A DNA stretch of 20,360 nucleotides from Clostridiales bacterium (GCA_024684665.1 JAIKWN010000021.1:1-20360); one strand, 5' to 3'. Shown: positions 7,700 through 15,254, counted from the first letter of the stretch. Made by a program: numbers and translations. The notes: generated from the sequence alone by a model not told the origin.

Positions 7700-7730
7700 G
7701 GGCGGCAGAGTGCCGCCCTTCTTTTGTTTT
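7700..7730 (+). terminator. Intrinsic terminator of the carbonic anhydrase gene
   Basis: Stem GGGCGGC/GCCGCCC (7700-7706 with 7712-7718), loop AGAGT, then TTCTTTTGTTTT. The next gene starts 24 bases later with no promoter visible between, so some read-through or a promoter inside the carbonic anhydrase gene is implied. Confidence 0.88.
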
Positions 7731-7754
7731 CGCCCTTTCTTTTGAGGAGGTATC

Positions 7755-9509
7755 ATGGTTCGATTCCTTCGTACCCACGCTGGAGCAGCCGCTTGTGCCT
7801 CTGCGCTGCTGGCCTGTTTTGCTGCGCCCTATCTCGTCCCAGGCGATCCTGACAGCGCAGCGTTCCGTGGAGGAATGCTGCCCGCGCTGCTTCTCTTGTC
7901 AGCATACTTTCCCGTAAGAACCGCATTCCGGCTTATGCAGCCGAAGGCGTTTCTGCCCTGTCTGTTTTTTGCGTTGGGGTTCTCTGTCGCCCTTTCCTTG
8001 GGTGCAGAGCTGACTTTCTACGAAGGGCTGCTGCCGGGAGTGCGCAGTATGGTCCGCCGCATTGTCGTTCCGTTTCTTGTCGCGCCCCTGTTTTTCGGCA
8101 TCGTGGCGCGGCTGGTACTGATGCCTTCTCCCAGAGGGAAACCGCTGCAGCTTCCGTTTTTCGCCTGGTTCGCTATGCTGCTGTTTTTCTGGCTCCCCGT
8201 TCTGCTTGCCTATTGGCCTGGGATGCTGAATTACGACTTCCTAACGGAGCGTGGATACTTCAACCAGGGCCTCTACAGCCAACGCAATCCACTGCTCTAT
8301 CTCTTCTTGAACAACTTCCTTCTTTCGTCTGGTAAACTGTTTGGAGATTCAAATCTGGGGCTTTTGCTCTCCACGGTACTTCTGCACACATTTCCTCTTG
8401 CCGCATCCCTTGCGTATTCGCTGTACTTTCTCTCCCAGCGCGAAGCCCCGGCTCTTCCACAAATCCTCCTGTTTGCATTTTACGCGCTGCACCCCATGTT
8501 TTCCGTCCTTTCCATCTCCCAAAGCAAGGACGTTCCCTTCGCCGCAGCGCTCCTCGTGCTGTCCCTTCTTGCTTTTGAAACTCTTGAGGATCCCGACGTT
8601 TTTTTCGCCTCCCGGAGGAAGCGTTTCCTTTTCATCCTTATGACTGTCTTTACAATCCATATGCGGAAAAACGGCGTCGCCGCCATTGCGACGCTCTTCC
8701 CGGCGCTGATCCTCGCACTTCGGGGACGACGCGCAAAGGCGATCCTCCTGACCGGTATTTCTTTCCTCATTTCCGCCCTTGGGCTTGCGGCCTTCGAACT
8801 GCTCCCCCTTGACCGTCAACCGTATTTTCAATACCTGAGCGTCCCCGCCCAGCAGCTTGTCCGCGCTTACCGCAAAGGAGATCTGACAGCGGAGGAAAAG
8901 GAAGAAATCGCAGGCTGGTATTACGACAAACACGGCCTCCTCCTGAATCCCCGCCTCGCGGACGGCGCGAAGGCCTATCTGAAAGAAGAACGGCTAGAGC
9001 CGGAACTCCCCGCATACCTGGATCTCTGGATTCGCGTAGGCAAAAAGTGTCCCCGGGAATACGCGGAGGCTTTCCTCCTCCTGAATATCGGCGCATGGTA
9101 TCCGGATGACGAAACTCATACGCAGATTTACGCCATGACCGGTGCTTCGAAAAAAGGTTACCTGGAGCTGAACGAGTACAAATACAAAGAATTCAGTCCT
9201 ACCACGCTTTTGCCCGGCTTGCGGGATGTCATCGAGGAGATCTGTCGGCACCGCGCATTTCTAAAATATCCGCTCGTTTCTACTCTATTTGCCATTGCAA
9301 CGCCCTTCTGGGCGCTCCTGCTCGCCTGCACGATTTTCCGGGCTCGCGGGCAGAAATCCCTTCGCATCGCCGCATTCGGCCCCCTTGGCGTATGGTTCTC
9401 CTATCTCTTCGGTCCCTGCGCCCTTCCACGCTACGCACTCCCCCTCTTCTGCCTTGCTCCGGCAATGCTGCTGCTCTCATTCATGCCCAGTAAACCGGAG
9501 AAACCGTAA
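7755..9509 (+). CDS. Polytopic membrane protein, GT-C glycosyltransferase-like (DUF6020 type)
   Basis: A 584-residue protein with roughly a dozen hydrophobic segments: most lie in residues 8-350, then a soluble stretch at about 355-490, then three more at the C-terminus. YWPGMLNYD (153-161) followed by QRNPLLYLF (177-185) resembles the YPG-x-x-x-x-D and (H/N)-P-x-x-x motifs of DUF6020 and other GT-C enzymes, in which an acidic residue in the first outside loop acts in transfer from a lipid-linked sugar. I therefore infer a cell-surface glycan role; acceptor and donor are unknown. The ATG has GAGGAGG 6-7 bases upstream. No partner glycan genes are adjacent. Confidence 0.65.
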   Translation: MVRFLRTHAGAAACASALLACFAAPYLVPGDPDSAAFRGGMLPALLLLSAYFPVRTAFRLMQPKAFLPCLFFALGFSVALSLGAELTFYEGLLPGVRSMVRRIVVPFLVAPLFFGIVARLVLMPSPRGKPLQLPFFAWFAMLLFFWLPVLLAYWPGMLNYDFLTERGYFNQGLYSQRNPLLYLFLNNFLLSSGKLFGDSNLGLLLSTVLLHTFPLAASLAYSLYFLSQREAPALPQILLFAFYALHPMFSVLSISQSKDVPFAAALLVLSLLAFETLEDPDVFFASRRKRFLFILMTVFTIHMRKNGVAAIATLFPALILALRGRRAKAILLTGISFLISALGLAAFELLPLDRQPYFQYLSVPAQQLVRAYRKGDLTAEEKEEIAGWYYDKHGLLLNPRLADGAKAYLKEERLEPELPAYLDLWIRVGKKCPREYAEAFLLLNIGAWYPDDETHTQIYAMTGASKKGYLELNEYKYKEFSPTTLLPGLRDVIEEICRHRAFLKYPLVSTLFAIATPFWALLLACTIFRARGQKSLRIAAFGPLGVWFSYLFGPCALPRYALPLFCLAPAMLLLSFMPSKPEKP

Positions 9510-9579
9510 ACCGCCGCACATGCGGCTCACGGAGGCATAACGCTGCTCTTTCCCTAACCCCAAGATTCGTTATGATACA

Positions 9580-9642
9580 AAAACCCGTTTTGTCCCGCTT
9601 TTGATAATCAGGCGGAACAAATACGGGTTTTGTTTCTTTTTT
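9580..9642 (+). terminator. Long hairpin terminator after the DUF6020-like gene
   Basis: Outer stem AAAACCCGT (9580-9588) pairs with ACGGGTTTT (9623-9631). The inner stem 9589-9598 pairs with 9612-9621 with one C-A mismatch; there is a one-base bulge between the stems and a 13-base loop. A T-rich run GTTTCTTTTTT follows. Both arms are A/T-flanked, but the T-run is clearest for rightward transcription. Confidence 0.85.
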
Positions 9643-9665
9643 GACGTCTCTTCCTCCCCTATAAT
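9638..9665 (+). promoter_or_regulatory. Putative promoter of the exported flavoprotein operon
   Basis: A perfect TATAAT lies at 9660-9665. The only -35-like sequence at an acceptable 16-base spacing is TTTTTG (9638-9643), inside the T-run of the preceding terminator. The better-looking TTGACG (9641-9646) is only 13 bases away, too short for sigma-A. The weak -35 would fit a promoter needing an activator. Confidence 0.45.
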
Positions 9666-9719
9666 CGGATCGTAATCAAAGGAAACACAGCACCGTCCAG
9701 GACAAAAGGAGGATTTGTC

Positions 9720-10367
9720 ATGTCAGCAAAGAAAAACCGCCGCCTGCCTGCATTTATTATTGCGGCAGCACTGCTCCTCACAGCCTTTGCCGCGCTCGCC
9801 GAATCGCCCTCCGGCACTTTCTACGGGCAGAACGACCACGGCGTCGGTGGAACGATCCGCGTCGCTGTCACAATGGAAGACGGTAAGATCACAGGGATTA
9901 AGACACTGGAACAGAAAGAAACCCGTGGCCTCGGCACAACAGCCATCCTGCAACTCACCAAGGATTTCACCGCGGCGGGTTCCGCCGATGATGCGGATAT
10001 CGTCGCCGGCGCAACGCTCTCCAGCATCGCTTTTACGAGCGCAGTGCGCCGCGCAGTCGAAGAAGCGACAGGCTACGACCCGGTAGCCGCATATGACCTT
10101 GGAGATAATGAGTATCTCGGTATCAGTGAAAACGCCCTCGGTGGCCGGCTCATCGTAAAAGTTGTCATACAGGACAGCGCGATCTCTTCTATCGATGTTC
10201 TTGAAGCGCACGAGTCCGAGGAGATCGGTATGGCTGCGCTTAATACTGAGATCCCGAAGATGATCAGCGCCGGTAGCGCGGAAGTCGACTCGATAGCCGG
10301 AGCGACGATCACCTGCCGTGCCCTGCAGGAAGCGGTTTCCATGGCCGTGAACACATCCCGGCAATAA
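9720..10367 (+). CDS. Secreted protein with two FMN-binding (flavinylation) domains
   Basis: A 215-residue exported protein. The signal peptide is residues 1-27 (basic start, hydrophobic FIIAAALLLTAFA, cleavage after ALA). Two FMN-bind domains follow, at about 30-117 and 130-213. Each has the GGxIxVxVxxxDGKI-like strand and ends in the covalent-flavinylation motif D-x-x-x-G-A-T: DIVAGAT (T99) and DSIAGAT (T196). In NqrC/RnfG-type domains the enzyme ApbE attaches FMN to this threonine. The protein is therefore expected to carry two flavins outside the cell and shuttle electrons. It begins 42 bases before the FAD reductase gene, and AAAGGAGG lies about 8 bases before its ATG. I infer that it feeds electrons to that reductase. 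No apbE gene or membrane quinol or NADH donor is in the window. Confidence 0.88.
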   Translation: MSAKKNRRLPAFIIAAALLLTAFAALAESPSGTFYGQNDHGVGGTIRVAVTMEDGKITGIKTLEQKETRGLGTTAILQLTKDFTAAGSADDADIVAGATLSSIAFTSAVRRAVEEATGYDPVAAYDLGDNEYLGISENALGGRLIVKVVIQDSAISSIDVLEAHESEEIGMAALNTEIPKMISAGSAEVDSIAGATITCRALQEAVSMAVNTSRQ

Positions 10368-10409
10368 CATAATCCATATTATTCAACAAACAGAAACGGA
10401 GGAAAACCC

Positions 10410-11909
10410 ATGAAACACAATCTGACGGTACTCCTGGCCGCACTGCTGCTGCTTTGCTCGGCCCTGTCCCTGGCGGAAGAAACGCCCTCCTGGATGCCCG
10501 CGTGGGATCGCGACGCGGACGTCGTCGTTGTCGGTTTCGGACCTGCCGGCGCAGCCGCTGCAAAAGCTGCACAGGAAAACGGCGCCACCACACTGATCCT
10601 CGAGAAGGCCGACAAAGCGCACGCTGGCGGCTCCGCGCCTGCCAGCATGGGTTTCATCAAACCCTATACCGTCGAAGAAATCTTCGCCAGCGCCGAAGGC
10701 CGCCTGTCAATGGAAAACGCACAGCGCATCTTTGACAACGAGAACCGCATGCTCTCCTGGATGACCGACAACGGGCTCGAGATCGTAAATTCTACCTCCG
10801 TCGGTTACGGCCGCGGCTTCTACGACGTGGTCGTGAAAGCGATTGAGGGGCTCGGCATCGAAGTACTCTACGAGACGCCCGCCGTGGAACTCGTCGCCGA
10901 TCCCATCACCCACGAGGTGTTTGGCGTTCGTTGCGATACTGCGGAAGGCAAGCCCCTGTATGTGCGCGCCAACAAGGGCGTCGTCCTTGCGACCGGCGGC
11001 TATGTCGCGAATCCCGACCTCATGAGCCGCTTCCATTTTGCAGACATGCCTGAGTACGCAGTCGCCGGCGCGCCGACGCAGACTGGAGACGGCCTCCTCA
11101 TGGCACTCAAGAACGGTGCCGCGCTCGACGGCGTTTCCAACCAGCAGATCGAATGGTACGGCTATTCCTACAAGGCCGCTACTGATGAGATGGGCACCGC
11201 CATCCTGCACATGGGCCCCGACCTGGGGCCAGACGCCCGCATCTTCGTGAATGGCAAAGGTGAGCGCTTCATGGACGAGGAAATGTACATCGTCCACACC
11301 AAGTGCCAGCTGCCCTTTTTCGACTATGACGGCACTTTCCCGATCTACAACAGCTACGAGAATCTGCCGATGTATGTTGTCTTCGATCAGTCCATGTTTG
11401 AGGGTGGCCCAGTCGGCCCGCGCGATTACTGGTGCGGATATGCTTCCATGTACAACCTATACAACTGGAGCGAGGACAATCATGCCGAGCTGGAGCGCGG
11501 CTGGTTTGTGAAGGGAGACACCATTGAGGAGCTCGTCCAGAATCTCGCGAAGCAGAGCGGAAACCCCGCAATCGACGCGGAAACGTTGAAGAACACCATC
11601 GCCACCTACAACAGCTATTGCGCAAACGGCGAGGATCCTGATTTCGGACGTTCCTCCTTCTATCTGGATGCTTTTGGCGAGGGACCATACTACGCAGCAC
11701 AGATCTTGCCGACTGCAGTCTACACCATCGGCGGCCTCGCCGGCGGCGAAAACTGTGAAACATTGGACTGGGATGGCAATCCGATTCCGCGTCTCTACCA
11801 TGCCGGCGATATCGGGCAGCCCACCAAGATCCTGATCGCCGCATTGCAGGGTGCGCTCTCCCTTGGCGACATTGCAGGCAATGCCTGCAGCCAGCTGGAA
11901 TCTCACTGA
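10410..11909 (+). CDS. Secreted FAD-dependent reductase, fumarate/urocanate reductase superfamily, acceptor unknown
   Basis: A 499-residue exported flavoprotein. The signal peptide is about residues 1-22 (LTVLLAALLLL, cleavage near SLA). The FAD-binding fold has GFGPAG at 42-47 (VVVVGFGPAG) with ribose-binding E65 in LILEK. Further family marks are ATGGYVANP, TGDGLLMA, NGKGERFMDEE and the C-terminal LYHAGDIGQ. The family includes fumarate, urocanate and cinnamate-type reductases that act outside the cell in anaerobic respiration. Judged by eye, the residues expected for fumarate reduction (arginine in the NE-x-x-x-R segment after GxRF, the histidine before TMGG, and the arginine of the NRxGGNA loop) are not conserved: the sequence has MYIVHT, VYTIGG and QPTKILIAALQG. 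The N-terminus shows no flavin-binding fusion or heme motif. It follows the FMN-binding protein with a GGAGG site, and both share one terminator, so they form an operon. The substrate cannot be deduced. Confidence 0.85.
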   Translation: MKHNLTVLLAALLLLCSALSLAEETPSWMPAWDRDADVVVVGFGPAGAAAAKAAQENGATTLILEKADKAHAGGSAPASMGFIKPYTVEEIFASAEGRLSMENAQRIFDNENRMLSWMTDNGLEIVNSTSVGYGRGFYDVVVKAIEGLGIEVLYETPAVELVADPITHEVFGVRCDTAEGKPLYVRANKGVVLATGGYVANPDLMSRFHFADMPEYAVAGAPTQTGDGLLMALKNGAALDGVSNQQIEWYGYSYKAATDEMGTAILHMGPDLGPDARIFVNGKGERFMDEEMYIVHTKCQLPFFDYDGTFPIYNSYENLPMYVVFDQSMFEGGPVGPRDYWCGYASMYNLYNWSEDNHAELERGWFVKGDTIEELVQNLAKQSGNPAIDAETLKNTIATYNSYCANGEDPDFGRSSFYLDAFGEGPYYAAQILPTAVYTIGGLAGGENCETLDWDGNPIPRLYHAGDIGQPTKILIAALQGALSLGDIAGNACSQLESH

Positions 11910-11931
11910 CCTATCTTCGGCTCTAAAACGG

Positions 11932-11964
11932 ACAGGCGCCTTTACGGCGCCTGTTTATGTTTTG
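11932..11964 (+). terminator. Intrinsic terminator of the flavoprotein operon
   Basis: A perfect 9-pair stem ACAGGCGCC/GGCGCCTGT (11932-11940 with 11946-11954), loop TTTAC, then TTATGTTTTG. It lies 22 bases after the reductase stop and faces the convergent tetR gene. Confidence 0.9.
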
Positions 11965-11970
11965 TCTTGT

Positions 11971-12507
11971 TCACTCGAAAAAGGATCGGATACAATCCGG
12001 GATACAAGCTTCATTCAGCCGGGTCATCATATCATCATCCTGGCTGAAACCGTTTTCAATCCAGTCGATTGTCGTCTCTGCCGCTATGAGGGCAAAGCAG
12101 TGGCATGCATGGCGCTGTTCCTTTGTCAGTTTCTTTTCGGGATTATTCCGGTATCGGAGGTTATTGTTTTCAAAGTAGTGCCAGAGAAAATCCCGGAAAG
12201 AATTCTGTCCCCGATAACCTGCGATATTCCGGAAGAAAGCCTTATGCTCACGCATGTAGGTATGCAGAATAACGGTCCACTGCTTCCATTCTGAAAGCCG
12301 GGGGGCAATTCCGATGATTTCCTCTGCTTTTCTTTTGTAAACCCAGGAAGCCACTTCGTATTTATCTGGGAACAGTCGATAGAATGTTGATCGGGAAACG
12401 CCCGCCTTCTCAATGAGATCCTGCGTACGCAACGTCTCCAGTGAAGTCGTCTCCAATAGGGTCATACAGGTATCAATAATCCGTTCCCTCTTTTCATCGG
12501 CTTTCAT
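11971..12507 (-). CDS. TetR-family transcriptional regulator (second)
   Basis: A 178-residue regulator when started at the ATG at 12507, which has AAAGGGGAA about 7 bases upstream; the frame extends to 12600 without a ribosome site. The N-terminal helix-turn-helix covers about residues 5-52 (RIIDTCMTLLE, LRTQDLIEKAGVSRSTFYRLFPDKYEV). The C-terminal helical region resembles the TetR/DhaS-like regulators of Bacillota (WTVILHTYMREHKAFFRNI). It is convergent with the exported flavin reductase operon, which lacks a strong -35 at its promoter. The arrangement suggests, but does not show, that it regulates that operon. I could not identify its own promoter with confidence. Confidence 0.85.
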   Translation of the reverse strand: MKADEKRERIIDTCMTLLETTSLETLRTQDLIEKAGVSRSTFYRLFPDKYEVASWVYKRKAEEIIGIAPRLSEWKQWTVILHTYMREHKAFFRNIAGYRGQNSFRDFLWHYFENNNLRYRNNPEKKLTKEQRHACHCFALIAAETTIDWIENGFSQDDDMMTRLNEACIPDCIRSFFE

Positions 12508-12552
12508 CCTGATTCCCCTTTCGCAGGCATCTTTACTTAGATCAAACTCAGG

Positions 12553-12588
12553 AATAAAACGCTGCCGCCAAAAGAGGGCGTGCAGCGT
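12553..12588 (-). terminator. Intrinsic terminator of the SH3b gene
   Basis: Minus-strand hairpin: stem ACGCTGC with GCAGCGT, a one-base bulge, then CGCC/GGCG, with a 7-base loop, followed by TTTTATT (12559-12553). It lies 23 bases after the SH3b stop and just upstream of the tetR gene. Confidence 0.75.
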
Positions 12589-12611
12589 CTTTGTATTCAA
12601 CCATGATTTCT

Positions 12612-13157
12612 TCAGTCGATGGTCTCTTCTTCTGTATCTTCTTCCAATTCCAGGGTAACCGCTTCCTGGGGTACCCAGAAACGCTTCAGCTGCCCGTTTG
12701 CACTCTTATACGTCATCTGTACCCAGCCGTCTTCTACGAAATATACCTCTCCATGCGTACCGGAAGCATAGGAATGCTTATACTCCTCAAACTTCTCACC
12801 GGGACCATAGCGCGGCGTCGTGCGATCGATGAAGGTTGCTTTGCCGATCAGCTTTTCTTCCGGTAGCTGGTTGGAAACTACCACCATGCGTTTTCGCCCG
12901 GTATACGCGCGACGGTAAGAATTTCGGTACTTGAATTCCACCTGAATCCACCAGATTCCATTGCGGCTGTCATAAGAGCGGGATACGGCGGTCACCTTCG
13001 TTCCACGGGAAAAATAGGAACCCAGCTCGGTATACTTTGTGCTGGGACCCGAGCGCGTTGCCATCCGGGCGGTAAGCGTCGCCTTGACGCTGGCCTGCGC
13101 CGCTGTGGCCAGGAGCATCATTACGAGGCAGAGCAACAGAGCCAGTTTCTTTTTCAC
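12612..13157 (-). CDS. Secreted protein with two SH3b-like domains
   Basis: A 181-residue exported protein starting at a GTG at 13157. AGGAGG lies 8 bases upstream and the frame then opens with a signal peptide (KKKLALLLCLVMMLLATAAQA). The upstream in-frame extension to 13253 has no ribosome site and covers the promoter. The first bacterial SH3-type domain includes MATRSGPSTKYTELGSYFSRG and NGIWWIQVEF; the second includes TPRYGPGEKFEEYKHSYASG and DGWVQMTY. SH3b domains usually bind cell-wall peptides. The tail is acidic (LEEDTEEETID). No catalytic domain is attached, so an adaptor or surface-binding role is likely. Confidence 0.82.
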   Translation of the reverse strand: MKKKLALLLCLVMMLLATAAQASVKATLTARMATRSGPSTKYTELGSYFSRGTKVTAVSRSYDSRNGIWWIQVEFKYRNSYRRAYTGRKRMVVVSNQLPEEKLIGKATFIDRTTPRYGPGEKFEEYKHSYASGTHGEVYFVEDGWVQMTYKSANGQLKRFWVPQEAVTLELEEDTEEETID

Positions 13158-13200
13158 GGTTGATTCCTCCTCCCGGGCAAAGCCCTTCCATTTCCCATTC

Positions 13201-13229
13201 AGTATACGCCTTTTTGGAGAACGGAGCAA
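13201..13229 (-). promoter_or_regulatory. Promoter of the SH3b gene
   Basis: Minus-strand TTGCTC (13229-13224), 17-base spacer, TATACT (13206-13201). It sits between the GuaA-like gene end and the GTG start and supports an independent transcript. Confidence 0.7.
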
Positions 13230-13263
13230 GCGGAAAATACCGTAAATCCGCATTTAAACTTCA

Positions 13264-14682
13264 TTACAGCGCGCTTCGCATCGTCGGGGTTTCATCCAGC
13301 AGGACGTGCGTTATCGATGGGTAGGATTCGAGGATGCGGGATACTGTGCGTTCAACCACGTCATAAGGAAGCCGAGCCGGCATCATCATACCGCCAGAAC
13401 GCGTGTGCGCAGCAAGCAAGACCTGGCTACCGCCGCCAAAGGCATCATGTTCCGAAAGCATCGGATAATAATCATCCAGTTTCGGCATTACACCGCCTGC
13501 ACGCAGTTCCTCCCGGAAAATGGAGTCAATCCCCCGCAAAATCTCGATCTTTTCCTCCCTGATTTCACCCATTGCAAGCATACCATAGCCCAAAGGCGGG
13601 AAGGGCTTGCGGTCCCGAACGCTTTCCGGAATGCCGAGCAACTCCGCCATACAGCGAATCTCGCTGCGGAAGGAATCAGCCAGCGGTTCTTCGATCCGTC
13701 CGTCTTCTTCCCTCATCTGGCGCCCGCCGTAAAGCCGGTCATTGTAATCGGTTCCGAAAACCAGACAGGTTTCCCCGCTGTCGCCTGCTTCAGCCAATTC
13801 GCGAGTCAGGCAGGCGCGGAAAGCGCGTTTTTTTTCCTCCGGTGTCCTAATGCCGACCATCATCTTCATCATGAGGTCCCTACGATCCAGCACTGCCAGC
13901 TCCATGCCTAGAGCCGCATATGCATCCCGGACTACCTCCGCCTCACCAGCGCGAAGCAGTCCCGTATCAACGAACACCGCGCGCACCCGGTTTCCGAATG
14001 TGCGTCGGGCCATCTCCGCTGCCACGGTAGAATCCAGTCCACCGCTGGCCGCAAGAATTGCCCGTTCTCCATTCGCCGCACGCTTTTCAAGCGCTTCCAT
14101 GCTTCGTGCAGTTGCTGCTTCGATCGTGTACCAGGGCTCGCATCCGCAGACACCGAAGAGGAAATTTGCAAGAATAACACTCCATGTGGGATCGCCGCGT
14201 TCCGGTTCAAATTGGATGCCGAACAGATTCCGCTCGTCGTCTGCATAGGCGACGGTGCATCCGCCTCCACTGGCTGTCATACGGAGGCTTGCGGGGAGCA
14301 TCAGCGTCTGTGTCTCCCGAATGTAGCGCTCCTCATCCGATAAATCGGAAAAGAGACGGCTCTCCTCGTAATGCACTTCGGTCCTGCGATGCAGGATCGC
14401 AGTGCCCGCGCAGGCGCCGCCCAACGCCGTCAGCATCATGTGGGAAGCGTGCCCCACAGCCAGTACCGGCACACCCAGGGAAAGAATCTCTGCGTCTAGC
14501 ACACCGCTTCCCGCTTCTTCTCCTGCGAGAACAATGCCCTTAGGATGCATGGCGGCAATTTGTTCTGACGTGGTGGAGCCCGGAAGGATCAGGGAGAAGA
14601 CGCGCTCGCCGCGGATGCGACGAGCTACGTCCGGCGCGGTCCGTTCCGAAAAGCTTAGCACCAGGATTGTATCATCCATCAT
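13264..14682 (-). CDS. Divergent GMP synthase-like protein with inactive glutaminase domain
   Basis: A 472-residue protein with the full domain order of GMP synthase (GuaA, usually 510-525): class I amidotransferase (about 1-180), ATP pyrophosphatase (about 190-370) and dimerisation/XMP domain (about 370-472). The PP-loop SGGLDST is intact at 213-219, and the DTGLLR, RTPEEKK, FGTDYND and PFPPLGYG segments line up with GuaA. The glutaminase nucleophile is missing: the GICYG motif reads AVGHA with G77 at the cysteine position, and the triad histidine of QFHPE is E159 in QFEPE. The C-terminal KPPATIEWE signature that holds XMP is replaced by ETPTMRSAL, and PFPGPGL by PFPPLGY. It could use free ammonia, act on another substrate, or be regulatory. 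Two ATGs are in frame; ATG 14679 has a better-spaced AGGAG site than 14682. The gene lies 60 bases after rplQ with a weak terminator between. Confidence 0.8.
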   Translation of the reverse strand: MMDDTILVLSFSERTAPDVARRIRGERVFSLILPGSTTSEQIAAMHPKGIVLAGEEAGSGVLDAEILSLGVPVLAVGHASHMMLTALGGACAGTAILHRRTEVHYEESRLFSDLSDEERYIRETQTLMLPASLRMTASGGGCTVAYADDERNLFGIQFEPERGDPTWSVILANFLFGVCGCEPWYTIEAATARSMEALEKRAANGERAILAASGGLDSTVAAEMARRTFGNRVRAVFVDTGLLRAGEAEVVRDAYAALGMELAVLDRRDLMMKMMVGIRTPEEKKRAFRACLTRELAEAGDSGETCLVFGTDYNDRLYGGRQMREEDGRIEEPLADSFRSEIRCMAELLGIPESVRDRKPFPPLGYGMLAMGEIREEKIEILRGIDSIFREELRAGGVMPKLDDYYPMLSEHDAFGGGSQVLLAAHTRSGGMMMPARLPYDVVERTVSRILESYPSITHVLLDETPTMRSAL

Positions 14683-14697
14683 TTCTCCTCTTGGCAG

Positions 14698-14728
14698 AAA
14701 AGCTGCTTCGCGAAGCGAAACAGCTTTT
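14698..14728. terminator. Terminator at the end of the ribosomal protein operon
   Basis: Stem AAAAGCTG/CAGCTTTT plus TTCGC/GCGAA with one C-A mismatch (14698-14711 with 14715-14728) and a GAA loop. Leftward the T-run is only TTTTCT, so it may be leaky and let transcription continue into the GuaA-like gene, for which I see no separate promoter. Confidence 0.7.
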
Positions 14729-14741
14729 TCCGTCTCAGAAA

Positions 14742-15254
14742 TCAGATAAACTCGAGAATGACCATCTCAGCAGCATCGCCACGGCGCGGGCCCTTTTTCA
14801 GGATGCGCGTGTATCCGCCGGCGCAGTTCTTCTCGGCATTGCGGGCCTTATATTTGGGGCCGTACTCGCGGAAGAGCTTCTCCACGCAGGGATACTTCAC
14901 GTCCTTGGTGCGGGTGCGGTACTCGGCTTTGGTCTCGTCCGCCTTCTTTGCTTCGTGCATCGGGTAGAGCACGCGCATGATCCTGCGGCGGGCGGCCAGC
15001 TTGCTGGGGCTGTCGTTCTGTACCGTAATGGTAACAGCCTGACCTTTGTCGTTGTTGAAGGTCTTTTCGACCTCAACGTTGTTGTCACACTCGGCAATGG
15101 CGAGCGTTACGAGATGCTCCGCGATAGGGCGCACCTCCTTGGCCCGGGCCAGAGTCGTTTCGATGCGACCGTACCAAATAAGATTGGTAACCTGATTGCG
15201 AAGCAGCGCTTTGCGCTGCGCGGCCGTAAGGCCAAGCTTACGCTGTGTAGCCAT
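14742..15254 (-). CDS. rplQ: 50S ribosomal protein L17 (long form)
   Basis: A 170-residue L17, a large-subunit protein near the exit tunnel. The start at 15254 has AAAGGAGG 7-8 bases upstream and gives the standard [10 protein letters not shown] opening; the frame extends to 15302 without support. The conserved core is present: [28 protein letters not shown], and the end [19 protein letters not shown]. Usual L17 is about 113-130 residues. The extra length is internal: residues about 53-86 (a TVTIT-type beta-like insert) and about 97-122, plus a short AEKNCA before GGYTR. It is last in the operon, followed by a terminator. Confidence 0.96.
   Translation of the reverse strand: MATQRKLGLTAAQRKALLRNQVTNLIWYGRIETTLARAKEVRPIAEHLVTLAIAECDNNVEVEKTFNNDKGQAVTITVQNDSPSKLAARRRIMRVLYPMHEAKKADETKAEYRTRTKDVKYPCVEKLFREYGPKYKARNAEKNCAGGYTRILKKGPRRGDAAEMVILEFI

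Noticed and set aside
9641..9665. TTGACG plus TATAAT as a canonical promoter for the flavin operon
   Set aside because: The spacer is only 13 bases, too short for sigma-A; only the -10 is kept as support.
10410..10480. Lipoprotein signal in the FAD reductase (C16)
   Set aside because: The residues before C16 are leucines, not the small residue a lipobox needs; a standard signal peptidase I site near SLA is more likely.
10410..11909. Naming the reductase a fumarate reductase
   Set aside because: Fumarate-binding arginine and histidine positions do not appear conserved.
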